Assembly (NCBI GenBank): GCA_030141605.1
Contig: JAQGDQ010000774.1
Span: 1-52,500 of the forward strand
Source: Tubiluchus corallicola
Taxonomy: Eukaryota; Priapulida; Priapulimorpha; Priapulimorphida; Tubiluchidae
Direction: 5' to 3'
DNA: 52,500 nucleotides
Part shown: positions 36,543-52,356 of the stretch, piece by piece
Numbering within the stretch: position 1 is the first letter of the stretch
How the letters are laid out: each line of letters opens with the position of its first letter
Notes under the pieces: model-generated
Databases searched by the model: none
Told to the model about the DNA's origin: nothing
What the model saw: the letters and a program-made list of their open reading frames with translations, nothing else
Translations under genes and position numbers: made by a program

Positions 36543-36563
36543 TATAATAATTATGATAATAAT
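36467..36563. repeat. AAT microsatellite expanded in copy A'
   Basis: About 75 bp of (aat)n with one gat interruption, then a short imperfect palindromic run (attataataattatgataat). The copy A site (9,896-9,913) has only five or six units. Confidence 0.95.
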
Positions 36564-36849
36564 TAAAAAATAAGTTTTAGCCTTTATATTGTCAATAATA
36601 ATTTCTAGGAAAGGTTGTTTTCTGTCGTGGGTGTTTCAATGTTTCTAGCATTACTAATCTTAACAAAAGCAATTTTCTCAATCTAAGTTCTGCCAAGGAA
36701 AACACTACATAGACTGATCTGTAACTTGAGTGGGAAAAACCCACGTTAAGTAAAAACAACAGTGAACTAGAATATCGCACAATGCGCAAAAACTGGAGGT
36801 TGGATACAACTTAAAATTTAATATAATTTCTATTTTTATGTTTAATCGT

Positions 36850-37284
36850 TTAATAATCTTTGCGCAAAACATTTTTCTGAAACGTTTGCGGCACAAGACT
36901 TAAGAAGGCGGAGCAAAGCTGCTGATCATAGCCGTCACGGTCACGGCTCTTGATCTTACAAAGCCTTGAAGTTTCTGATGGTGAGCATTTGCCGTCACAG
37001 CTTCTGGGCGTGTCTTTGTTCTGCAGAAATGCCATACAACAACCCAAGCCCAACCATTTGCTGTGTGATTTCTCTGCATCAAGTGCAAATGGTGAAACCT
37101 GTTTAATGTTTTGCAGAAATTTTGTTCGTTTTTTTAATCTTTTGGCGAAATTGAAGTGCCATTGATGCTTGGTGTGATTTTGCCTTAAATTTGAAAATTT
37201 GCGTTTTTTTCTGGGTATCGTTAAGTATTGTTTGCGCAGTGATTGCTTATGCATTAAATTTTGTTTTTTCTTTTGTGATTTCAA
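36850..37284 (-). CDS. Hypothetical 144-residue frame (doubtful)
   Basis: Intact counterpart of the broken frame at 10,144-10,470. The start MKSQKKKQNL is followed by a basic stretch, then LGLGCCMAFL, then a segment with four more cysteines, ending VLRKDY. There is no signal peptide, membrane segment or recognised domain. Codon use does not stand out from the AT-rich background. It could be chance, or a fragment of an old transposon. Confidence 0.22.
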   Translation of the reverse strand: MKSQKKKQNLMHKQSLRKQYLTIPRKKRKFSNLRQNHTKHQWHFNFAKRLKKRTKFLQNIKQVSPFALDAEKSHSKWLGLGCCMAFLQNKDTPRSCDGKCSPSETSRLCKIKSRDRDGYDQQLCSAFLSLVPQTFQKNVLRKDY

Positions 37285-37739
37285 ATTGACAGTGGCTGCG
37301 CTGCATTTGCGTGAAATAATGTGGGCTTGTGCGCCGTATTCAAGAATAAAAATATTAAGCGAACGGTTGCTCCGTTTATGCCTGGCGTAAGATTATGAAA
37401 GATTTATTAAATCATTTTTCTGTAATCATTTTTTGCTTTTATTAATAAATTTATTACCTGTTTTGTGTTTCATTGCGAAACTACATATACAAATTGTATG
37501 CGTGTAATTTTTCTTATTGCATATACTCACTGAAGTATTATCTGATTTGTTTAACGTTTATAAGTTTATTAAAGTGAATATTATTACTAAAAAATTCTTT
37601 ACACTATAACTATTAAGATCAATTTGCTGACTTAGGCCTGCCATTAAAAATAGCAAAAAATGGCACCGTTTTTTTTTGTTTTTTCAAGTACTATTTGATC
37701 CAGGAAAGAACGTATCGAAAATATCCCGAAACTTGAGGC

Positions 37740-39935
37740 CACAAAGGTTTAATTATCAAGCCAGAGAGATGGCCACTACTTAGACTGCCAGATGCTCATT
37801 TTGATTCGAAAGCAGAAAACTTTTGCACAGTGCTAGAGTTCATTAAGATAATTACTTTTGGTTATGGAGTCAAACGAAATTCGTCCAATATGGCTACAAT
37901 TTTCGGGATAGCCCACAATATGGCTGTTTCTAGCTTACAAGGACATTATCTTATCTATTAGAGCAGACAGGATAATGATATTGGTGCTTATATGTGGGTT
38001 TTCAAGGTCAAGGAGTCAACATCTGATGCTTGAATACCTCTGTAATGCCCACCCCATTTTGAGATAGCTGCAAATAAATGATGGAATTGCATATTTTGAC
38101 TTAAAAACATGAAATTTTGCAAATTGCTATTGCCCATTCAGTAAACTAATTTTGGATTTGGAGCTAAACGAAAACCATCCAATATGGCTACAGCATTCAG
38201 AATGGCCGACAAGATGGCTGTTGTCAGCTCACAAGGGATATCCATTTAGAAATTGTGAACAAAGCCTACCTGTTTTGTCAACAAAAAGTGCACCTACAGT
38301 CACAACGTAGCAAGGTTATGTTTGAATGCTGGCATCGTTTCTTGAATGAATATAACAGCTTTTAATACTGCGTGAGGTACATTACTACACTCTGCTTAAT
38401 GTCGGCAACAGGCAAATATCTTAGGTATATAGCTTTTCATAAAAATTTCAATGCCGTAGGCCCTGAAAAGAATCAGTTCTATCAGCTTTTAGTGGTTTAC
38501 CAGATTTGAGATTTTACAGGAGAGAAAAAAGATAGCCTTTTCTACACTGTTGAAGAAGTAACAAAGAATGTGGTGTCTCTAAGCATTTCCTACTTTCTCC
38601 TACTTCCTGCTTGAAGGAATCAGCTACTTCCTTCAAGTTTGGGCTTGAATGTCGCTGTCCAATATGACAAAACCAGTTCATGCATCACAGTTGATGTAAC
38701 AGATAAAGACTTGCCCACAAGGAAGAGTGTCATTGGATGTAATGTCAGAGCATACTAATTGGGTTGTGTTGCAAGCAGAACTGTCAGGACCAGCATTGCA
38801 CCCTGCCCCAAACTTTACTATCATCATAAGAGATAGGCTAGAAAAGTTTTACTGAACTGACACGGAAATCACACTGAATTTTGCATTCTAAAGCGTCCAA
38901 AGAGTGTCTACCACATATTTAATGTTTAACCAGCAATTGAATTTGTGCTGTGGTAGATGTAAATGCACTGAAACAAGTACTGTTTGTGCAAAAGACATAT
39001 TTTAGATAAGTTTTAAAATTAAATTAATAATAGGTTTTAATAAATATATCATTATTACATGTACTATGAATAATAATAATAGCTAGGTTTTGTTGATAAC
39101 ATCACTTCTAAACTCGGTCATCATTCACCATCATATTTGCATGACACAAGGAATACTTTCTTGGACACATTTACATCTGCCACAACACCATTTCGCTTAC
39201 TGGTAACAACATTGACTAAGTTGTTGACAAGCTTTTGGTGCTTCAGAATACAAAGTACAGTGTGATGTCCTGTCAGCCTTGTCAGTCCAGTAAAACTTTT
39301 GTGATATGGTGAGCCAAATGGTGATAGTAAAATCTAGGGCAGGGATAAAAACCAGGAAGCAACAGTTCTGCTTGATGCACAACCTGATCAGTCTGCTCCA
39401 ACATTGCATCCAATGACAATTTTCCTTGTGGATAAGTGCTCATGTGCTATGCCAACTGTCACAGTGATACATGTGTTGGCTTTGTCATACTAGAGTGCAG
39501 CAATATTGTTCAAGCACAAACATGAGAAAACATACAGTAGCTGTAGTATTTCGAGGAAAATTCAAGTATCAAAAACAACCTTGCTACACTCTGACAGTAC
39601 ATGCATTATAGATGACAAAACATGTAGACATTTGTTCACAATTCCTAAGAGATATCGCACTAATGAGCTAGCCACAGCAATCTAGTCGGCCATCTTGGAT
39701 GCTATGGCCATATTGAACAAGTTTCAATTGGTTTCACGTCCAAAATTAATCATTCAGGTGGGTTTTAGCATTGTGCTCCTTGATATGGAGATCCTGCGTT
39801 AAGGCACAAAAATCATCATCCAGTCTGCTCTGATGTCTAAGATGTAGAGCTTGAAAGCTAGCAACAGCCATATTGTCGGCCATCTCGAGAATTGCAGCAA
39901 TATTGAACGAATTACAATAAATTGCGTAAGCAAAA
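37740..39935. repeat. Foldback-like element 2, copy A'
   Basis: Same inverted-arm structure as 11,040-13,740, with about 90 bp missing from the right arm near 39,775 relative to copy A. The 70-codon minus-strand frame at 39,197-39,409 is identical to the one at 12,493-12,705, but it lies in the element centre and resembles no family. Confidence 0.6.
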
Positions 39936-40357
39936 TTAATGCTTTAAGGAGATGGAGAAGGGTTATCTGAAGTAGGTTTCAGAAACATTGCCTTAAAAAT
40001 TATTACAACTTTATAGAAATCTTATGCATACGTCGTTTTAGCATTAAAAGAAATCTTTGGTTGTTTTCATTTTAAATCTCCTGCAAAACTGTTCCGACTG
40101 CATCATTAGATCACGTGTGTCACTACGCAAATGTAAATCACTGGAAGAAAAGGCAATTTTCAGCCTTGTCTAAGCTATTTTTACATGTTTCATACAGCGT
40201 GACTGCCGATGCAGACCCTGTGTGCAAAAAGTAACACGTACAATTTTTTTGTTTTATTATATTAGTGTTACTTTTCAATAGTGTAAACTTTTAGTTTATT
40301 AGTGTATATTAGTGTAAACTTTTTACTCTCTACAAATATGTAATTGCAGGCAGTAAC

Positions 40358-40425
40358 TAGCCACGTTGGTGTATCAGCAGAACGCTGGTCACCAGACCCC
40401 AGGAGTAGTCCCATGGGTATCATTG
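40358..40425 (+). ncRNA. tRNA-derived remnant, A' only
   Basis: Within private A' sequence, gttggtgtatcagcagaacg followed by ctggtcaccagaccccagga resembles the D-arm and anticodon arm of a tRNA-derived element. The T-arm/B-box region is degenerate (agtcccatggg), so it is not a functional tRNA. Confidence 0.35.
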
Positions 40426-41138
40426 ATTTTACACATGAAAAACTGTAATATCAATAATTATTTCTACGCATACAGAAAAGGCATTACCTGCCCTGAAATT
40501 AAGCCTCTTATACATTCCTGTATGACAAGCCATCCAATTCATGTGTGCTTGGACACAATTACGGATACGGATAAAAGATCACATCTTGGGCAGGTTTCAG
40601 AACCCTAACTACCAATGGTATAACTTCTATTTTCAAAAGTTAGTCTAAATTTATCTAATTGTGAAAATAAAAATTGCTATTTCTAACATAATTTTGCTGT
40701 ATAAAACATGTAAAAATATGCGTATAATAAATGTATATAAGTTAAATATAAAATGATTTGTTCAATGTATGTGTGCAGTATAGGTTAATGTTACTGTGCT
40801 ACCTTTGCATCTGACGCATCTGTCTTCTTTAGCGTTTTGTGCACTGGTTAATGTCACATACATATACAGATGTGAAGTTTCAACATATGATAATCAATTT
40901 AAGATAAATGAAGATATTCATATAAAACAATAAACAGGTATAATATATATTATTATTATTATTATTATTACTGTAGCCCATAACAACTAATTCAGCAAGT
41001 ATATAGTTCTGAAAAATTTCATTTCCTGCATAACCGAAAACCAATCTTTGCCATTGTATAATCTAACATGTCAGTGATGTAGAAAATAGCTGACAAATTG
41101 GGATCAAATGAAGCCTCACTTGAGAACAAAAAATTGAA

Positions 41139-41386
41139 CTAGTCAGCAGGGGATTTACATATGTATGATAAAGATTTATTACAGGTTTTGTCATTCCATG
41201 CGCCATATTGATGATAATTGATATTCAAACAGTGCTCCTCTCCTTCCATATTGTTAGGCTCTTCAGTTTGCTTCGACCAATTACTATATATGATGACATG
41301 GGCGTTAGAAATCCACACCCAATTGTCTTCTACGTATTGATCTGTCCCACCAATCCAGAATGTCCTAGCATAGCAGGTAATATCGT
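41139..41386 (-). pseudogene. Duplicated third exon of the C-type lectin, upstream exons not found
   Basis: This is the copy A' counterpart of lectin exon 3, with the same acceptor context (tttttatag), the same entry phase 1 and the same C-terminus (ICKSPAD, stop). It encodes 82 residues with WIGG, EPN, WND and the four core cysteines, plus an extra cysteine near the exon start (DDITCYAR). Here the calcium-site motif is the mannose-type EPN, whereas the complete gene has EPS. The frame is intact. Just upstream on the minus strand, similarity to copy A ends after about 25 bases and a 31-bp minisatellite begins. No exon 1 or 2 was found between 41,387 and 52,500. It may be a truncated duplicate, or it may be used with exons not recognised or outside the window. 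Confidence 0.75.
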
Positions 41387-41432
41387 CTATAAAAAGAATA
41401 TTAATTAAGAAGTAGAAAACCAAAAGCATGTA

Positions 41433-42535
41433 ATGCTCTTACAGTGAAAACCAAAAGCATTTAATGCTCTTACTGTAAAAATTAAAAGCATGTAATGCTC
41501 TTGCTGTAAAAATTAAAAGCATGTAATGCTCTTGCAGTAAAAACGAAAATCACATACTGCTCTTGCAGTAAAAATTAAAAACATGTAATTCTCTTGCAGT
41601 GAAAGTGAAAAGCACATAATGCTCTTGCAGTAAAAATGAAAAGCACATACTGCTCTTGCAGTAAAAATTAAAAGCATGTAATTCTCTTGCAGTGAAAGTG
41701 AAAAGCACATAATGCTCTTGCAGTAAAAATGAAAAGCACATACTGCTCTTGCAGTAAAAATTAAAAGCATGTAATTCTCTTGCAGTGAAAGTGAAAAGCA
41801 CATAATGCTCTTGCAGTAAAAATGAAAAGCACATAATGCTCTTGCAGTAAAAATGAAAAGCACATGATGGCCTTGCAGTAAAAATGAAAAGTACATAATG
41901 CTCTTGCAGCAAAATGAAAAGCACATAATGCTCTTGCAGTAAAAATGAAAAGCACATACTGCTCTTGCAGTAAAAATTAAAAGCATGTAATTCTCTTGCA
42001 GTGAAAGTGAAAAGCACCTAATGCTCTTGCAGTAAAAATGAAAAGCACATACTGCTCTTGCAGTGAAAATTAAAAGCATGTAATTCTCTTGCAGTGAAAG
42101 TGAAAAGCACATAATGCTCTTGCAGTAAAAATGAAAAGCACATACTGCTCTTGCAGTAAAAATTAAAATCATGTAATTCTCTTGCAGTGAAAGTGAAAAG
42201 CACATAATGCTCTTGCAGTAAAAATGAAAAGCACATACTGCTCTTGCAGTAAAAATTAAAAGCATGTAATTCTCTTGCAGTGAAAGTGAAAAGCACATAA
42301 TGCTCTTGCAGTTAAAATGAAAAGCACATACTGTTCTTGCAGTAAAAATTAAAAGCATGTAATTCTCTTGCAGTGAAAGTGAAAAGCACATAATGCTCTT
42401 GCAGTAAAAGTGAAAAGCACATAATGCTCTTGCAGTAAAAATGAAAAGCACATGATGGCCTTGCAGTAAGAATGAAAAGTACATAATGCTCTTGCAGCAA
42501 AATGAAAAGCACATAATGCTCTTGCAGTAAAACTG
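41433..42535. repeat. 31-bp minisatellite with 93-bp higher-order unit
   Basis: 31-bp monomers contain the invariant ctcttgcagt. Three monomer types (aagcatgtaattctc, aagcacataatgctc, aagcacatactgctc) alternate, so the first type recurs at 41,582, 41,675 and 41,768, then at 41,984, 42,077, 42,170, 42,263 and 42,356, exactly 93 bp apart within each series. A block with catgatggccttgcag occurs at about 41,862 and 42,452, implying a 590-bp super-duplication. Because 93 is a multiple of three, a 333-codon minus-strand frame stays open; it is not a gene. Confidence 0.95.
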
Positions 42536-42599
42536 GAAACAAAGTACTTTTTTATTTAATTTAAGACTTCGTCAAGCTGTTAGAAGCGACTGAACATTC

Positions 42600-42690
42600 C
42601 AATTTCTCGTCACGAAACAAACTGTTTTTCGCCATCTTGATTTTGAAGTTGAATCGTCATCGTGACGTCATCGGTGTTTGATGAGCGGCC
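42600..42690. promoter_or_regulatory. Possible promoter-like patch (CRE palindrome plus GCCATCTT)
   Basis: tgacgtca, a perfect CRE/ATF palindrome, is at 42,663-42,670, and cgccatcttg, a YY1-like site on the minus strand, is at 42,630-42,639. The patch lies just beyond the 31-bp minisatellite, upstream (minus strand) of the duplicated lectin exon. No transcription start can be shown. Confidence 0.2.
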
Positions 42691-43061
42691 ACGAAAACAG
42701 CAGGAAATTGCGTTGCAATGCTTATGCGTGTCGTCAACAGTTAGGCCTACATATTAGCACATAAAATTCTGCCTTAAGTGCTTTTGTAGCTGTGCGGAAT
42801 ATGGTTGCAATGCCCAGGATTAATCAATCTCTTAAAATCCGATAATACTTTTTCTGCAGGTATCGGTCGAGTAGCTCTTGTTGGTTTAGCATATGTATAA
42901 ACCGTATAGGCTCGAGTGCTCGAGATATTTACGAGTGCTAAATTAGAAAGTAGCAGAAAGCGATACTGAATTAAAAAGTCAGAAAATTTGAATGTCTAAC
43001 TTAGTCAACCATGAAGCTCCATTATTATCAGTTTTGTTTTTTTTTGAAGAAAAATATAATT

Positions 43062-43412
43062 TTTTCGTATAACGACACACTAGCTCGTTATAACGACTCA
43101 CTACCCTGTTATAACGACACACTGGCTCGTTATAACGACTCACTACCCTGTTATAACGACACACTGGCTCGTTATAACGACTCACTACCCTGTTATAACG
43201 ACTCACTACCCTGTTATAACGACTCACTACCCTGTTATAACGACATACTGGCTCGTTATAACGACTCACTACATTGTTATAACGACATACTAGCTCGTTA
43301 TAACGACTCACTACCCTGTTATAACGACATACTGGCTCGTTATAACGACTCACTACCCTGTTATAACGACATACTGGCTCGTTATAACGACTCACTACCC
43401 TGTTATAACGAA
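43062..43412. repeat. 21-bp minisatellite (42-bp alternating dimer)
   Basis: Units are ataacgactcactaccctg plus tt, and ataacgacacactggctcg plus tt, largely alternating, about 16-17 units. A run of the first type stands at 43,177-43,235. The 21-bp period leaves long frames open on both strands (185 and 146 codons); these are artefacts. Confidence 0.95.
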
Positions 43413-43414
43413 AT

Positions 43415-44370
43415 ACCACCTCTATTCTTTATTTTGTCACATCTGCCAACTTTGCATGTATATCTGCTTGTGTTTGTTTATATTTACATAACTTTTTTTA
43501 CCTGCACTTTTGCTAGTACAAAACCTTGCACGGTGAGGATGCATGTTTCAGTTTTAATAAATGTCTAATCTAAACTAAATAAACTACGTTTAAACTAAAC
43601 ATAACGAAAGTTGTGTGAATCTGGCTTTAACAGCCATTTAAAATTTGAAAGTTCATTTCAATCTAAATTTTGTGCTACATGATACTAACGTTTTTTTAGT
43701 TAATTGAATATCCGGTTGCTAACTAAACTAAACTTGAGACGCATTAGCAACATTATCGGCTGGTTGAGTAAAAAAAGTCATTGAAACGTGACGAGTGAGA
43801 GTCTGCTGATTGGCCGTTATGTATTTTGTCATCATAGGCAGGTAAATAAAGCTAGTTCGACTAGAACAATCGGTCGAGTGACTTACTGCGCTCGAGATGA
43901 TGGACCAAAAATAGAATTCCATCAATAGAGGAAATATTTGTTCTAGTTTAGTCGTACGTAGGTTTTTAGGTTTTTTAAGAAAATGACATTAATGCCGCCA
44001 TCTTGAATTCAAGTATATTTTTGTAAAGCTTCATAAGATTCATTGGGAATTGGTGGAACCGTACCCTTTTTTTCGAAAATGATGTTTATTGCTATCACCA
44101 TGAACTATAATGCTGATTAGAACTCAAGATGGCAGATGAAAAATTTGGCTCCATGCCTCGATACACAATTTATTTTAGTATATTCCCATAAAATGTTCGT
44201 CACGACCTGTTGCAAATCGGCCGAGCATTATTTCGAAAATTATATTATCGCCGCCATCTTGAGTTCAAGATAGCAAATAAAATATCCGACTCCGCTAGTT
44301 GATGTGCTACTCATTTTAGTAGATTTCTGCAAGGTTTCATGAAGATCGTTTGCAATAATAACAACAAAAA
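43415..44370. other. No gene; repeated GCCGCCATCTTGA words
   Basis: gccgccatcttgaattcaag at 43,994 and gccgccatcttgagttcaag at about 44,250 are direct repeats about 256 bp apart. Between them, actcaagatggcagatg at about 44,122 is inverted. A sequence gctgattggccg (inverted CCAAT) is at 43,795-43,806. No coding frame recognised. Confidence 0.45.
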
Positions 44371-44373
44371 TAG

Positions 44374-44524
<151 letters not shown>

Positions 44525-44740
44525 TTTTAACAAACAATACACTGCTTAAAATCATTATCATTCGTTACAATGAAATACAATTGGTAGTATATTGGCCAAA
44601 TGCTGATAAATAAGATACGAATTTAAAATGCCATAAAAATCAGTACTGAATAAAAAACAAAGAAAAAGCAAAAATTACAGATACAGTAATAAATTAGCTG
44701 ATCACTCAAAAACTCTTTAAATAGACTAATATAATATAAT

Positions 44741-44950
44741 GTGATGTGATGTGATGTGATGTGATGTGATGTGATGTGATGTGATATGATATGATATGAT
44801 ATGATATATGATGTGATGTGATGTGATGTGACGTGACGTGACATGACATGACATGACATGACATGACAAAACAGAACAGAACAGAACAGAACAGAACAGA
44901 ACAGAACAGAACAGAACAGAACAGAACAGAACAGAACAGAACAGAGCAGA
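44741..44950. repeat. Graded pentanucleotide microsatellite
   Basis: Successive blocks of 5-bp units change one base at a time: gtgat (about 9 units), atgat (about 4), gtgat again, gtgac (2), atgac (about 5), then an acaga block of about 15 units. The phase of five is largely kept across the blocks. Confidence 0.93.
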
Positions 44951-45094
44951 ACATAATATAATATAGCTATCAGATGTAATGAGAATTAAGCGATTTAGAT
45001 TACTTAAATGATCTAAGATTAAAAATTAGAAATTTAAATGTAAGAACAGGCACATAAAGTCTGTAATAAAATAAAAACGAGGATGAGACAGTTG

Positions 45095-45330
45095 CTACAG
45101 CGTGTATGAAATCCTAAACAGGTATGTGTTTAACCTTTGCTTTAAACGGTCCTTTGATTTGCTCTCACGTGGCTGACAGGGTAATTTGTTCCATAACTGT
45201 GGCGCACATGCAGAGATGGCTCTTAACCCCCCCCCACCCATAGGTCTTGCTGGACCTTCCCAGGGCACTCACGACTTGTTTTTATGTTTGTTGAACGGAG
45301 AGCTCAAACTGGCGTGTGCTAAATCGCTAA
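45095..45330 (-). mobile_element. 3' end of a non-LTR retrotransposon ORF (remnant)
   Basis: The minus-strand translation CAPQLWNKLPCQPRESKSKD, followed by a lysine/arginine-rich LKQRLNTYLF and a stop at 45,095, is the typical C-terminus of CR1/Jockey/RTE-type reverse transcriptase proteins ([AP]-x-[LI]-WN-x-LP). Upstream of 45,226 the frame is lost at a run of C (G on the minus strand), and LRSTNIKTSRECPG continues in another frame. The element is truncated and inactive. Confidence 0.75.
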
Positions 45331-45599
45331 ACAATGTTTTCGAAGTAGGAGCTGAAGTTTAGTCAATGTAGATCGAGCAGTATTGGTTGTCTTGATTGTT
45401 AAACTGGCCAACAAATAACTGGCAATTAATTGTGCCTCTTTTTATTTTATTCTTATTTTGGCTACGTTTATGCTTTGGAAATATTATCATGACTTAGTCG
45501 TCATCATAACATCATCGTACTAACATGTGTCATTCATGTATTCCTCATCAACATGCTGAATTTCTACCTTTTGCACTTTGCCTTGATTCTAGAAACTGC

Positions 45600-45924
<325 letters not shown>

Positions 45925-45925
<1 letters not shown>

Positions 45926-46600
45926 ATAATGCACTTCTGTTTTTGTTTCTTAAATTTCCATTAACAAAAACACAAAATGTTCCAGCTGCTGTTCAGAGGC
46001 ATACCAGTAGTCTCAATAAAAATTATACATTAATGCTTTCTGTGTAAATTATCATCGTATGCTCGTGGAAAATCTAGCAATAAATTCTAAACTTTTCAGC
46101 GTCGGTGAACTGGAAATCAGGCATTGGCGTGCTTTGCGGCCTTCACTTGTTGTTGGCTTTGGCCACCATGTGGTGATTTTTTTTGGCCTGGACACGTGAT
46201 CAGTTTGAGAGTGTCGGTGTCAGAGGCGTGTGAAGTGAGGACGAGTCATTGTGGGTTGATTAAATGTTGTCGTTATCTGTTGCAATTGCTTATGATTTGG
46301 GGCTAAAACGTATGTATATACTCTAATTACTTTATAAAATTTAAATTTACTATTAGATAAAAGCTATTTATTGATTAATGCGACAGTGCAGTGTGAAACT
46401 CTGAATTATGTAAAATTGACATTTGGCTAGTGTTATTTATTTTTTGTCATTTTTTTATGGTTTTGTTTAGATGGAATGATATGTTTTGGTAAATAAAGAG
46501 GGAAGAAGAGCAAAATGTAATCTAGCTTCGAATTTGGTTTTGAAAGCCCAAACAGTCGGTCTTGGCATGAAGTGCCAACAAAAATAAGTCATTTTGATTT
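45925..46600. other. Unassigned stretch with a GC-richer patch
   Basis: Positions 46,100-46,270 are GC-richer than the flanks. The minus strand there has an open stretch SRPKKITTWWPKPTTSEGRK between possible splice sites, but it does not resemble the next part of the guanylate cyclase, so it is left unassigned. Confidence 0.3.
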
Positions 46601-46641
46601 TTAAACAGCCAAGCAGATATCCAACTAACAGCAAAACAAAC

Positions 46642-51883
<5,242 letters not shown>

Positions 51884-52143
51884 CTGAAAGAAATTGTAAA
51901 GATTACAGTAAGGTAAACGTAAAGTCAAGTTTTCCTACAAGAAAGACATTCTTGTACTAATTTGACGTTTTTAGACAAAATTACGCTTTACAATTGCTGT
52001 CTCCTTGTAAGTATCAGTTCACGTCACAGAACACGTGACAGAACACTGCAGCTACATTATTTTAAATATGGAGTAGTTCGTGTTAAGAGACGGCAGTTCA
52101 AGCTCATAAAGCAAACTTTGACTGAATGGATGCATCGACGAAT

Positions 52144-52356
52144 AAGCAAAACGAACGAATGAACGAACGACCTAACGAACGAACTAGCTAACTAACTGCC
52201 TGATTGATTGACTGACTGACTGACTGACTGACTGACTGACTGATGAACAAACGAACGAGCGAACAAGTGAATTAACGAGCGAACAAATGAACGATTGAAT
52301 AGACGAGCAAACGAACGAACGAACGAGCGAACAAATGAACGAACGAACGAATAAAT
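52144..52356. repeat. Compound ACTG/GAAC tetranucleotide tract
   Basis: Imperfect (aacg)n words at 52,148-52,190, a pure (actg)n run at 52,207-52,241, then (aacg)n with agc and atg interruptions to 52,352. Arg/Ser-rich frames are artefacts. Confidence 0.93.

Larger units (their letters stand above)
28299..41412 (+). repeat. Segmental duplication, copy A'
   Basis: Direct partner of positions 1-17,072. Similarity stops after the tract aatattaattaa just upstream (minus strand) of the lectin exon 3 acceptor, where the 31-bp minisatellite begins. Unlike copy A it lacks the retroposon at 3.9-4.5 kb and the 5.8-7.1 kb and 13.6-16.5 kb segments. It has a longer AAT tract at 36,467-36,541 and about 0.36 kb of private sequence at 40,582-40,937. 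Confidence 0.93.

Noticed and set aside
41513-42514. 333-codon minus-strand open frame
   Set aside because: It is the 31-bp minisatellite read in frame; the 93-bp higher-order unit is a multiple of three and lacks stops. All three minus-strand frames are open for long stretches, which a real gene would not show.
43062-43412. Words like taacgactcactaccc resembling a phage T7 promoter
   Set aside because: They are part of a 21-bp minisatellite and lack the T7 core continuing into tatag. The match is coincidental in an animal genome.
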